Part shown: positions 49,032-58,992 of the stretch, piece by piece | How the letters are laid out: each line of letters begins with the position of its first letter | How positions within the stretch are numbered: position 1 is the first letter of the stretch | Assembly: GCA_037957365.1 (NCBI GenBank) | Contig: JARHVA010000316.1 | Coordinates: forward strand, 5,502,501-5,566,500 | Origin: Torreya grandis | Taxonomy: Eukaryota > Streptophyta > Pinopsida > Cupressales > Taxaceae | Direction of reading: 5' to 3' | DNA length: 64,000 bases | Program-made: the position numbers and the translations under genes | The notes under the pieces: generated by a model | Seen by the model: only the letters and a program-made list of their open reading frames with translations | What the model was told of the DNA's origin: nothing | The model's database searches: none

Positions 49032-49883
49032 AATCTACACTCATAATTAAAGTGGCCATACCTATTACAAGATATTTATTTTATCAAATTGGCTTCTACC
49101 TCTTCCTCTAAAACCACCTCTTCCTTGGTAACCACCTCTGCCTCTATTTCCTCTTGAGTAATTCTAATTTTCACCTCTACCTTGGCCTTGATTAATTTTG
49201 ATTCTAATATTGGCATCTTCATTCTTTGTGATTTGTGATTTGGATGAAAAAGGTTTCTCATTACTTTCTCTAAATGAATCTCTCAATCTTTCTTCAGGAG
49301 ACATCAAAGATCCAACTAGATTATCAAATTGAAGGGTAGACAAATTCTTGCTTTCTTCTATGATTATGGCAACATGGTTCCACCTTGGTGTGAGAGTCCT
49401 TAACACCTTTTTGATCACAACCTTATTTTTCACAATTTCACCAAGTGTAGCCATCTTATTGGCCACATCTTTTACTCTGACATAATAGGTACTCACACTT
49501 TCAGCTTCTTGCATCTTTAAATTCTCAAATTCCCTCTTCAGTGTCTGTAACTTGACAACTTTGACTTCATCACTACCTTGGTAAGCTTCTTTTAGATTCT
49601 TCGAAGTATCCTCTGCTATCTTTGCTCTTATAATTCACAAAAATAGGCTCTTATCTAGACCTATTTGAATATGAAATAAGGCTTGACCATTCTTCTTCTT
49701 AGCCTCCTTCTTAGCTATTTTATCATTTGTTGTGAGGGCATTCCAATCCGCTGGCTCTACATAACTTGATTCAAGAATCTCCCACAAATCTTTTCTTATC
49801 AAGAAAGTCATCATTTTGATACACCAATAATCATACTCATTTCCATCAAATTATGGAATGGGCAAGGAGTTAGAATTTGACAT
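49032..49883 (-). pseudogene. Copia B half 2 gag
   Basis: MSNSNSLPIP at 49883 is followed at once by TAA in place of a glutamate codon, then FDGNEYDYW. Capsid pieces at 49514-49164 (MQEAESVSTYYVRVKDVANK, VLRTLTPRWNHVAIIIEESK, STLQFDNLVGSL). The zinc knuckle keeps CNRYGHFNYEC but has lost its first cysteine. Confidence 0.9.
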
Positions 49884-49956
49884 GATAAATTTTTTGGCAA
49901 AATTCCAACTACTAAATCTTTAACCCAAAAGAAAAAATATATGATCTAGTACCAAA

Positions 49957-50397
49957 TGTAAAATTTTTAAATAAAATTAAATCATAGCCAAATATATGCA
50001 ATATTCATAATACAGAAGAGATAAGAGTTGCAAAAATAAAAAATACTTTTCTTCAAATAATTGGAATCATTCTCCTCCTCCTTCTTCTTCTTCTTCTTCT
50101 TATTCTTCTTGAAAATAAAGATCAATTACAATGTATTAATAAAATTGCATGTGAACATGCTTTTATAATTATTGAATAAAATATTTTAAATTTGTCTAGA
50201 TAATAATTTGCATGTAATAGCAACTAAAACTAACTCTAGTCTTTCTAAGGATTTATTTTTTCTAAAAAATATATTAACTAAAAATTAACTAACTATCTAA
50301 ATTTAGCTCCACAAAAAACTGTTCATGTAAACTAAATTTACACTAATAGTCTAAAAATAGAACTCAGTGAACTACACTTTAGCATCATTTTTTAACA
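49957..50397 (-). repeat. LTR 3 of Copia B (441 bp, 5' LTR of half 2)
   Basis: Starts TGTAAAATTTTTAAATAAA, ends ATTTTTTAACA. It is longer than the others because of a TTC repeat near 50085-50110. Its primer site (TGGTACTAGATC on the minus strand) is decayed. Confidence 0.93.
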
Positions 50398-50402
50398 ACA
50401 AT
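50398..50402. repeat. target-site duplication ACAAT, right copy (Copia B)
   Basis: Matches 40848-40852. Confidence 0.92.
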
Positions 50403-51016
50403 AATGGATATCAAGTTTATTTAATGAGGACAAATTCTGAAGAGAGCTTGGCAAGCATGTCAATAGGTCACCGCCTATTCTAAACACTCACAACTTGCTA
50501 AGTTGACCGATGTTTGTCGGTAGATCCCTCAACTTGGTGCCATATAAATAGAGCTCTCTCAAGGATTCTATATTTTCAATATGATGAGGCAAATATTCTA
50601 ATTGCTCACACAGAGAAATACTAAGATAATGGAGTTTTGTCATGTTCTCCAGAATGTCCAAGTTATCTAATGTTATTGTGAGCTGCCGACACCTTGATAA
50701 ATCTAGATATTCAAGGAGTGTCAATCACTTAAAAGAAAGTGGCAACATTCTCAACCTCTATCAACTATCCAACACTAGATGCTGAAGGTTTGTCAAATCA
50801 CCGAAACAACCAAGTAGTGATGATAGCTTTTGACAATGTCTTAGTTCGAAGTGCTCAAGCAATTGGAGAAAGCAAAATTCTTCTGGGAGCCTCATCATTC
50901 CTAGCCATTCACCAAATGTTGTATCTACCCTTAAAATTTTTCAAATATTTCAAACGTCCTATTGACCTTTGAAATCCTTTGAACTTTTTACTGCAGGAAA
51001 TAGCCAAGTCTCATAA
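50398..51016 (-). pseudogene. TNL exon 5, part before Copia B: LRRs
   Basis: The acceptor TTTACAG lies just above 51016 and keeps phase with exon 4. Translation: L-stop-DLAISCSKKFKGF, RSIGRLKYLKN (a frameshift near 50940), LPEEFCFLQLLEHFELRHC, FGDLTNLQHLVLDS, two stops, RLRMLPLSFK, stop, LTLLEYLDLSRCRQLTITLD, MTKLHYLSISLCEQLEYLP, ESLRELYLYGTKLRDLPTNI, stop at 50490-50488, VFRIGGDLLTCLPSSL and NLSSLNKLDIHYC up to Copia B. The stop at 51013-51011 would be CGA to TGA if arginine was ancestral. Confidence 0.88.
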
Positions 51017-51114
51017 CTGTAAAGGAACCTGCAAAATTTTTGATTGAATTAACATAGGATAAATATACAATATTCAATCACAAATTTAAAATAACACAAT
51101 AGAAAGATACTTAC

Positions 51115-51336
51115 ATCCGCTTCACTGTCCCATAACTCCTATAAGCTTGAAGCGTGATATAGCTCTAAAAATCTTAATTTTTTCAATGAAAGCTATGACA
51201 GAATTTTCTTGTGCTTAAAACCAGACCACTTAAGCCAGATAAGTTCACTTGATAGTTTACCAAAATCTTGATGAAAATGTCCACTACCAAGTAATATCTT
51301 TAAGCCAATCCCATGTAGTTTGAGGCTTAAAAATCC
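51115..51336 (-). pseudogene. TNL exon 4: pre-LRR and first repeats
   Basis: Reads FLSLKLHGIGLKILLGSGHF, GKLSSELIWLKWSGFKHKKI, LS-stop-LSLKKLRFLELYHA, SSL-stop-ELWDSEAD, then the donor GTAAGT at 51114-51109. The 'SSELIWLKW…LRFLELYHAS..ELW' pattern is the usual TNL segment between NB-ARC and LRR. TAG stops lie at 51195-51193 and 51141-51139. The acceptor (CAAAG/GATTTT) is approximate. Confidence 0.78.
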
Positions 51337-51370
51337 TTTGCTTGTGTTTACTATCATCTTCCCTTATGAC

Positions 51371-51375
51371 CAATA
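51371..51375. repeat. target-site duplication CAATA, left copy (Copia C)
   Basis: Repeated at 56298-56302. Confidence 0.92.
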
Positions 51376-51884
51376 TCTAGATTCTGAAACAACCCTTAAA
51401 TAATCATGATAGAGAAAATGAATAGAAACAAGAACATATCCAAGTCATTTGCATCCTTTACCAAATATCAATAGACATAAAAAACACAAATCTTATATTA
51501 AATATGAAGAAGATAGAGTACCCTATTTTTTATTACTGTGTTGTATTCTAATTATAGCATTACCAAAAGAAAAAGTTTTTTCATTCAATATACAATGATG
51601 TACAAAACCACTTATTAATAATAAGGAATGCTTGATTTAGGGGAGTTTAATAGGCTATTTGGACAACAATCTAAACAAAGGTTTAAAAATAAAATTACAT
51701 GCATTTCAGTATTCTAAGAATAGTTTCAAATATGCATGTATTATTCACTATCCAAGAAAAATTGATGTAAAAATCAAAGACTAATTTTAATTATTAACTG
51801 AGTGTTTAAATTAAATTTTATGGCAAACTAATTATCTAAATCATGCATAGAAGAGACTAGATGATCCAGCATAAGTTACCAACA
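51376..51884 (-). repeat. 3' LTR of Copia C (509 bp)
   Basis: Ends AGTTACCAACA. The first two bases are TC where TG is expected, a point change. Confidence 0.93.
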
Positions 51885-52059
51885 TACTCCCCCTTGATAC
51901 TGAGAGGGCTTATAATATGATCTATAAGTGTCAAAAACTGATCTATTACAACTAATGTCATGAAGATATTTGCCTACTGTTCTTTAGTGTTGATGTATTT
52001 CAATTTTACTACCTTCACCTGCACTAAATCTCAGACAAAATGATGCTTTAAATCAAAAT

Positions 52060-53446
52060 GTTTTGTCTTGTTGTGATGGACTGTATTCTTGGCCAATTTA
52101 ATAGCACTAATGTTATCACAAAAAATAATTGTGGGCTGAACTTGAATCTCTCCAATTTATTCAAGAAGTTTTCTAAGCCATAATGCTTGTGTACCTGTGG
52201 AAGTGACTGCAACATACTCTGATTCTATAGAAGAAAGGGCAACTATACTTTGCTTATTTGATCTCCAAGTAATCAAACTAGAACCAAAAGAAAAACAATT
52301 CCCAGATGTTGACTTTCGGTCATCCAAACTACCTCCCCAATCAGAGTCACTAAAACCAATAAGATTGAACCTTTTATAAGTGTAGTAATGAATACCAAAA
52401 TCTAGAGTGCCTTTCACATCCCTCAATTCTATTGGCTGCCTTCATATGTATTTATGATGGCTCTACCATGTACCTTGAAACAAGTGAAACTGAATAAGCA
52501 ATATTAGGTCTTGTATGAGTTAAAAACATTAAGCTTCCAACAACACTTCTATAGGATATCTCATCAACTCTTTCAGTACCATCATCTCTACCCAACACAA
52601 CTCCATTAGCAACTAGAGTGAAGACTGGTTTACAATCAACCATATCAAGTTTCTTCAACATATCTTTAGCATACTTTGTTTGACAAATACAAATTTTATT
52701 CTCCCTTTGATAAACCTCCATTCCTAAAAAATATTTCATGAGGCCTAAATCTTTCATCTCAAATTCATTCGTCATGGAAACTTTGAATTCATCCTTCATT
52801 ATAGAACTACTACCCATATACAACAAGTCATCAACATACAAACTTAACATTATAATATCATTACCTTCTTGTTTGTAGTAAAGGTTAGGTTTACTCTTAC
52901 TTCTTTGAAACCCATTTTCTTGAAAATATCTATACATCCTAGCATACCATGCTCTTGGTGCTTGTTTGAGGCCATACAAAGCCTTCTTCAACTTGTAGAC
53001 ATGATTTTATTTTCCTTTCACTTCAAAACCTTGTGGTTGTTCCACATATACTTCTTCTTCTAAGTACCCATTCAAGAAGGTAATTTTCACATCCATATGA
53101 TGGATGCTCCAATTCTTTTGAGCTACTAATGAAATCAACATTCCAATGGTCTCTTGTCTTGTGACTGGTGCAAATGTCTCTTCATAATCAATACCATACT
53201 TTTGTGTGAAGTCTTTAGCAACTAATTTTGCCTTATACCTTTCAATACTTCCATCACTGTTACACTTAGTCTTGTAGACCCATTTGGTGCCAATCTTCCT
53301 TTTTTCATGTGGAAGCATTGTAAGCTTCCAAGTGTCGTTCTTGTGAATAGAATCCATCTCTTCTTACATTTCTTGCATCCAATCTTGATTAGTATATGCA
53401 TCTTCAAAACATGATGGTTCAAAATCAGCCTTGGTAAGTAAAGCAA
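52060..53446 (-). pseudogene. Copia C reverse transcriptase and RNase H
   Basis: RT start at 53357-53007 ([40 protein letters not shown]). The core at 52991-52452 has [20 protein letters not shown], an intact YVDD ([20 protein letters not shown]), FEMKDLGLMKYFLGMEVYQR and SLMFLTHTRPNIAYSVSLVS. RNase H at 52426-52157 has GFSDSDWGGSLDDRKSTSGN, SSIESEYVAVTSTGTQALWL. It is the best-kept polymerase of the window, broken by a few stops and frame changes. Confidence 0.95.
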
Positions 53447-53465
53447 AATTCAGTGTCTCACCTCT

Positions 53466-54770
53466 TCAATTTTCTTCATGTGCTTGATTTGAACTCCTTT
53501 GATAAATGTCACTCAATCTTCTTACATTCCTTATAGAACTAGGACTTGAATCTAGACTTACACTTGGAATTGAATAACTAGATGGGGGGTTACTTGGTGG
53601 ATTTGTAGCACTTGGAACAAAAATATTAGTGGGCTGCCCATGATCAATATCATCCATAATAACTTCATTTAAAATAGACTTTGACTTCTCCATATGGGCT
53701 TTTTGATGACCATAAACTCCCCCTTCATCAAAAATCACATCTCTTGACACAATAAGCCTATTAGTGAGAGGATTATATAACCTGTAAGCCTTACTTTCCT
53801 CACTATATTCAGCAAAAATACATGACTCACTTTTGGGATCTAATGTTTGCCTCTTTTGATCAGGAACATGAACATAGGCTAAGCAACTAAAAACTTTGAA
53901 ATAATTAACATTTAATTTTTTCTCATACTAAGTTTCATACAAAGTCACCTTGTGAAGTGCACTAGTGGGACTCAGATTGAGAATATATACTGTTATAGCA
54001 ACTACAAATCCCCATAAAGAATTACTTAATCCCTTTGGTTGTAGAATGTTTTGTGCCATCTCCACCACTGTACGATTCTTCCTTTCAGCTACACCATTTT
54101 TTTGAGGTGTTTATGCAGTGGTGAGTCATCTTCTAATGCCATGCATATCACAATAACCTTGAAAGGATTTTAAACAAAATTCTCCTCCACGATCAGTCCT
54201 TAAGCATTTGATTTTGTACCCTTTGTCATGTTTTACAAGGGCTCTAAACCTCTTGAATCTCTCAAGATCTTCACCTTTGGTCTTCATAAAATAAACCCAA
54301 CACTGTCATAATTTAAATGACCATACTTGAGATGCCACAACCAACTTGTATCCTCATATGCCATATTGACAAGTTTCTTGTTATGTTCACCAAACTTCAA
54401 TGGAAACATCCTATTCTTTGTCATAGGCACAACTATTACCACCTTATTTCATTTATTCTTATCATTAATTATACATTGTTTATTTTCAAATACAACTTTA
54501 TAACTCTTCTCACATAATTTTCCAACACTCAACAAATTATGCTTTGACTTTGGAGTGTAATAAATGTCTTTAACACTCTTCATACCTTCTTTTGTATGGA
54601 CTTTCATAGATCCTTTTGCATCAACCTCGAATGATTTGTCATCACCAAGCTTGATCTTAGATTTAAAACTTTCATCCATTACAGAAAAAACTTTTTCATT
54701 CCCTAACATGTGGTTAGAACATCCTGAATCTAAATAGCAAACATCTTTAGAAACATTATCAGCTTGTCGT
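53466..54770 (-). pseudogene. Copia C protease and integrase, integrase deleted in part
   Basis: The protease motif CYLDSGCSNH is intact near 54733-54707, then MDESFKSKIKLGDDKSFEVD and DIYYTPKSKHNLLSVGKLCE at 54709-54449. At about 54309 the sequence jumps from a 'GGCATTTAAATT' integrase zinc-region word to a position about 250 bases further on in Copia B, removing the CEGC zinc part and the first catalytic aspartate. Integrase C-terminal and linker words continue to 53466 (MSRDVIFDEGGVYGHQKAHM, VRRLSDIYQRSSNQAHEEN). Confidence 0.9.
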
Positions 54771-54854
54771 AAGAGAGAAATAAATTATCTAGACAATTCT
54801 CATCACCTTCTTGAGTATAATGAACACTTTTATTATTATTATTACCTTCTTTTA

Positions 54855-55740
54855 ATCTACACTCATAATTAAAGTGGGCAGACCTATTACAATGATAAAA
54901 CTGGATATTTATTTTATCAAATCGGCCTCTACCTCTTCCTCTGAAACCACCTCTTCCTCAAAAATCACCTCTGCCTCTATTTCCTCTTGAGTAATTCTGA
55001 TTTTGGCCACTACCTTGGCCTTGATTACTTTTGATTCTACTATTGGCATATTTCTTCTTTGTGATTTGTAATTTGGAGGAAAAATCTTTCTCATCAATTT
55101 TCTCGAATGAATCTCTCAGTATTTGTTTATGAGACATCAAAGATCCAACTAGATGATCAAATTGAAGGGTAGACAAATTCCTGCTTTCTTCTATGATTAT
55201 GGCAACATGGTTCCACCTTGGTGTGAGAGTCCTCAACACCTTTTTGATCACAACCTCATTGTTCACAATTTCACCAAGTGTAGCCATCTTGTTGACCACA
55301 TATTTTTTTCTGACACAATAGGTACTCACACTTTCAGCTTCTTGCATCTTCAAATTCTTGAATTATTTCTTCAATGTTTATAACTTGACAACTTTGACTT
55401 GATCGCTACCTCGGTAAGCTTATTTTAGAGTCTTCCAAGCATCCTCTGTGGTCTTTGCTCCTGCAATTTGTGGAAATAGGATCTTATCTAGAGCTATTTG
55501 AATAATAAATAAGGCTTGAGCATTCTTCTTCGTAGCCTCCTTCTTAGATATTTTATCATTTCCTATGAGGGCATTCCAATCAGTTGGCTCTACATAACCT
55601 GATTCAATTATCTCCCAAAAATTTCTTCCTATCAAAAAGGTCATCATTTTGATACACCAATAATCATACTCATTTCCATCAAATTTTAGAATGGGCAAGG
55701 AGTTAGAATTTGACATGATAAATTTTTGGCAAAATTCCAA
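54855..55740 (-). pseudogene. Copia C gag
   Basis: Frame 55740-55420 contains MSNSNSLPILKFDGNEYDYW, WEIIESGYVEPTDWNALIGN and LFPQIAGAKTTEDAWKTLK. The next frame (55353-54958) has MQEAESVSTYCVRKKYVVNK, VLRTLTPRWNHVAIIIEESR and an RGNRGRGDF basic tail. The zinc knuckle reads FYHCNRSAHFNYEC, lacking its first cysteine. One frameshift separates the two pieces. Confidence 0.92.
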
Positions 55741-55770
55741 CTACTAAATCTTTAACCGAAAAGAAAAAAA

Positions 55771-55786
55771 TGTGGCTCTGATACCA
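55771..55786 (-). other. primer-binding site of Copia C
   Basis: The minus strand reads TGGTATCAGAGCCACA two bases from the 5' LTR. Confidence 0.9.
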
Positions 55787-55788
55787 GA

Positions 55789-56297
55789 TGTAAATTCTGA
55801 AACAACTCCTAAATAATCATGATAGAGATAATGACTAACAACAAGAACATAGCCAAGTCATTTGCATCCTTTACCAAATATCAATAGACATAAAAAACAC
55901 AAATCATATATTAAATTTGAAGAAGGCAGAGTACCCTATTTTTTATTACTGTGCTGTATTCTAATTACAACATTAACAAAAAAAGAGTTTTTTAAATTCA
56001 ATATATAGCGCTGTACAAAACCAATTATTAATAGTAATGAATGCTTGATTTAGGGGAGTTTAATAGGCTATTTGAACAGTAGTCTGAACAAAGGTTTAAC
56101 AATAAAATTACATGCATTTCAGTAGTCTAAGAATAGTTTCAAATATGCATGTATTTTTCGCTGTCCAAGAAAAACTAACGTAAAAAACAAAGACTAATAT
56201 CAATTATTAACTGAGTGTTTAAATTCGAACTAATGGCAAACTAACTGTCTAAATCATGCATAGAGGAAACTGGATGATCTAGCATCAGTTACCAACA
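55789..56297 (-). repeat. 5' LTR of Copia C (509 bp)
   Basis: Starts TGTAAATTCTGAAACAAC, ends AGTTACCAACA. Confidence 0.95.
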
Positions 56298-56302
56298 CAA
56301 TA
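56298..56302. repeat. target-site duplication CAATA, right copy (Copia C)
   Basis: Matches 51371-51375. Confidence 0.92.
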
Positions 56303-56314
56303 GTCACTCCTTAC

Positions 56315-56344
56315 CTCTTTTATTCCCTGAATACGTAATGTTTG
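56315..56344 (-). pseudogene. TNL exon 3: possible 30-bp mini-exon
   Basis: TTTTTTCCGATTCAG precedes and GTAAGG follows a 30-base segment reading QTLRIQGIKE, which resembles the short 'xxVRGIxx' segment between NB-ARC and LRR in TNLs. The phase does not fit the proposed exon 2 end, possibly because of the indels there. Tentative. Confidence 0.35.
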
Positions 56345-56459
56345 CTGAATCGGAAAAAATGTTAAAAAGATATCGACAAAGCATTTGAATTGTAAAGAAA
56401 GGAGAGAGAAAGTATTCCTATCAAATTAGTGAAACCATAAAATATAAGACTGAGTTCAC

Positions 56460-57580
56460 CTGCTGTGGATGAATGTGAGTAATTTGCTGTGGAAACCAAA
56501 GACAATAGCGTGACTGTCCTGGCCTGAAAACCAAAGACGATACGGTGACTGTCGATTTACAAATTTTTTTCCAGATCTTGTAAGTGGTCATGCATTCTTA
56601 TGCGATTCTAGTCATCTATCTCAACAAGACACTTATTCAAAAGCCTTTCCCAACTGTGCAAACCACTCCACCCTGATCCATCCCATACTTCAATGGCCAA
56701 ATTCTTTTTTCCCCCAACGAAGAAAAAAGCTGTATCCAGAAATATCTCTTTCTCTTCAACATCTAATGCACCATAGCTCAATTTGAGCCTCTGTCTGATG
56801 TCATTGGGCAATAGTCTAGACATCTTCTGTAAGTGAGACTCCCAATAATCCTTGCAGGAATTGCCATAAAGTTGTCCTCCTAATACTTTCAGAGACAATG
56901 GTAATCCGTTGCAAGAAGCAAGAAACCTTTCCACAAGATCCTCAAACTCACAAGGTGGAGAGGGTTGTAAAAACGAATGCCAACAAAAAAGCTGCTTGGC
57001 ATGATAGGGATCCAGTGCTCTGATTTTATAAACGCTAGAGATGTCCCACGATCTAAGGACTTCCAGCTCGCGTGTAGTGACAATAATTAAACTGCCACGC
57101 CCAAGTTTGTTTGTTGCTGGCAATAGAGCATCCAATTGATCCATATGATCCACATCATCCAAAATAATAAGCACAGAAACATACCTTAATCGACTTGCAA
57201 GAATGCCTTTGCCCTGTTCTACATTGTCAAAGGAAGCGTGGTTCACACCAAGGTCCTCCATAAGTTTTTTCTGTTTCTCATTCAACAGGCCTTTTCCTGC
57301 AGCGTCTCGAATATCAAAAAGAAAACTCGACCTCTCCTTTCTCAAGCAATTCTTGTTATACAATTATTTTGCAAGCGTGGTTTTTCCGGAACCACCCATG
57401 CCCCATATACCTACAATTTGTACATTCTCTTGAGTGGACTCAGCAGATTAAAGTGCAGTCAATTCAAATTCTTTCACAGCTTTATTGAGACCCACTGGAT
57501 GTTTAGCAACCTCTAACGGAACCATTTTTACTGCTTTCATTACCCGATTGACGACATTCTTCAGCACCCTCTGTTCGTCA
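56460..57580 (-). pseudogene. TNL exon 2: NB-ARC domain
   Basis: The acceptor CACGTGTTTAG above 57580 is in phase with exon 1. Reads DEQRVLKNVVNRVM, stop (57450-57448), P-loop GMGGSGKTTLAK, stop (57366-57364), FLFDIRDAAGKG, kinase-2 VLIILDDVDHMDQLDALLPA, RNBS-B GSLIIVTTRELEVL, GLPL motif CNGLPLSLKVLGG, RNBS-D FLDTAFFFVGG, KCLVEIDD, stop (56610-56608), NRIRMHDHLQDL (MHD motif). One base is then missing, and a shifted frame gives RQSPYRLWFSGQDS to a donor GTGAAC at 56459. Both early stops are TAA where a CAA glutamine would fit. The switch motifs are otherwise well kept. Confidence 0.93.
56493..56553. repeat. 35-bp-period tandem duplication in TNL exon 2
   Basis: AAACCAAAGACAATAGCGTGACTGTC (56493-56518) and its copy at 56528-56553 differ at three positions. 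The offset of 35 is not a multiple of three, so it shifts the frame. Confidence 0.75.
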
Positions 57581-57674
57581 CTAAACACGTGATAAACAGA
57601 TGTTTATAAGTAATAATAAAAATAAGTAGGAAATTATTGAAAACATCTTTGTATAACAAGGATTCGGTACTTAC

Positions 57675-58231
57675 TCATGATTATTAATGATCTCGCCAGA
57701 ATAAAATGAAGCGCTGTGGAGTGCCCGTTTCCATCGCTGAAGTTGATCTGAGGTGTATCTACTTTTGTTTTCATGCTGAGAAAAGGCATTTGCATACAAT
57801 CCTTTTCCTTGAACTACCCAGCGTAAATCATAAGGCTGAACATGATAGAAGATGGGGATAATTATGGTGTCAGTTTCTAGCAAATAGGCCAGCTCAGCCA
57901 AACACCAAGGGGATTGCGCATAATTCTTGGAAAAAATTGCAATATGAAGTGAAACACTACGCATGGCCGCTTCTATTGTTGTTGGTAAATAGTCCCCCAG
58001 TTGCAGCTCTTCTATATCAAGAAATATTCGCAGTTCGGAGGGACTGAGAGAACGGTAAATACTGCTGGCCAGCGTGTATTTAGAATCGATCCCACAGTGA
58101 TTAATGAATACATCGATCGGAAGCTGTTTCAGTGGCAGTGAGGATGCAGCTGAAGTTGATGGTTCAATTCCGTCAAAAGCATTTCTTTCCCCGTAGTATA
58201 GTTGTCGACGACTGGGAGAATTAGTTACCAT
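57675..58231 (-). pseudogene. TNL exon 1: TIR domain (itself intact)
   Basis: ATG at 58231 begins 185 open codons up to the donor GTAAGT at 57674-57669. A short Ser/Ala-rich leader is followed by DVFINHCGIDSKYTLASSIY (TIR box 1), LRIFLDIEELQLGDYLP, the catalytic-region IEAAMRSVSLHIAIFSKNYA, SPWCLAELAYLLE (with the glutamate expected for NADase activity in CLAEL), IIPIFYHVQPYDLRW and LQRWKRALHSAS. As a separate transcript it could only yield a short TIR protein with the residual frame NNHE-stop if the intron were retained. I cannot tell whether it is expressed. Confidence 0.9.
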
Positions 58232-58942
58232 CGGGATGAATTAAACCTTACAAAACACAGAAATTAAATACGATGGAAAAAATCTTTGGGGTTGAAGTGC
58301 TTTAAAGGCAAAGGTTAATAATACGGAAGTTCCTATTAATAAAGAGAAAGAGGACAACGTTTTGACTGCAAAACACGTGAAAGAGGGCAAAAGCGTCTTT
58401 GACACAATTTGTAAGTTCAAAAACATCTTTACATTCCCAGATTTACACGTTCGTTGACCTGAGAGATGAGAATCAGAGATTTATCAATATAAATTTTAAC
58501 TTTCTTTTAAAAATTATTTTGCTCTAAGATCATGACTATATGTCATATAGAAATATTTGTTCTAAGATGATAAACAATGCATAGTATCCATAATGTTCTG
58601 AATGTGTTGATTGAAAGCCGAACCATCCTATTAAATGTTAAAGATCATATGTCATTATTTATCCAAATTAAATATAAATATGCAGTTATAGTTAAATATT
58701 TACTGTAGATTGTACTCTACTTTTGCTATGCTGAAATGACTTTTCCATTGCAATTGAACTGTTTGTTGTATTATTTTTATTATAGAATAAAAGTGTGCAT
58801 TCATGTGTTTTTTTATACTCATTCAATTTGTTGGTGTAGATTTTTATCCTAAGGGGTTTGTCTACATAAATCGTTAGCTTGTTTAGAGTAATTAGGTTGT
58901 AGGGGAAGATTGTTCCACATTCATTGGAATGTAGGGTTTTTA
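58232..58942. other. region upstream of the TNL start, no gene seen
   Basis: It should contain the old TNL promoter and 5' leader. I recognise no reliable TATA box or other element. Confidence 0.4.

Positions 58943-58992
<50 letters not shown>
58943..58992. repeat. compound (TC)n(TA)n microsatellite
   Basis: Twelve TC units (58943-58966) run straight into thirteen TA units (58967-58992). Confidence 0.97.

Larger units (their letters stand above)
40853..50397 (-). mobile_element. Copia B: composite of two elements sharing the middle LTR
   Basis: The order is LTR (40853-41273), internal region 1, LTR (45408-45823), internal region 2, LTR (49957-50397), all minus strand, and a single ACAAT target duplication flanks the whole 9,545 bases. 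The middle LTR has no target duplication of its own and serves both halves (primer site on its left, polypurine tract on its right). This is what unequal recombination between LTRs of two copies at one site gives. Both gag-pol regions are broken. It lies in a TNL leucine-rich-repeat exon, in the same orientation as that gene. Confidence 0.93.
51376..56297 (-). mobile_element. Copia C, related to Copia B, inside a TNL intron
   Basis: 4,922 bases with 509-bp LTRs (51376-51884 and 55789-56297) and CAATA target duplications. Internal sequence is collinear with Copia B from primer site to polypurine tract (AAGGGGGAGTA on the minus strand at 51885-51895), but the LTRs are very different. The left LTR starts TCTAGATTCTG where the right has TGTAAATTCTG. 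In the first ~84 bases the two LTRs differ at about nine places, so the insertion is old. About 250 bases of integrase are deleted near 54309. Confidence 0.95.
39607..58231 (-). pseudogene. TIR-NBS-LRR immune receptor (TNL), six proposed exons, interrupted by Copia B and C
   Basis: TIR (58231-57675), NB-ARC (57580-56460), a possible mini-exon, a pre-LRR exon (about 51336-51115), a long LRR exon (51016-50398 continued at 40852-40188) and a C-terminal exon (40104-39607) lie in order on the minus strand with plausible GT/AG borders. TNLs are intracellular receptors that sense pathogen effectors; the TIR domain signals by NAD+ cleavage and NB-ARC is the nucleotide switch. About a dozen in-frame stops and some frameshifts make this a pseudogene. 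Without the 4.9-kb and 9.5-kb Copia insertions the gene would be about 4.2 kb. The TIR exon alone is intact. Confidence 0.9.
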
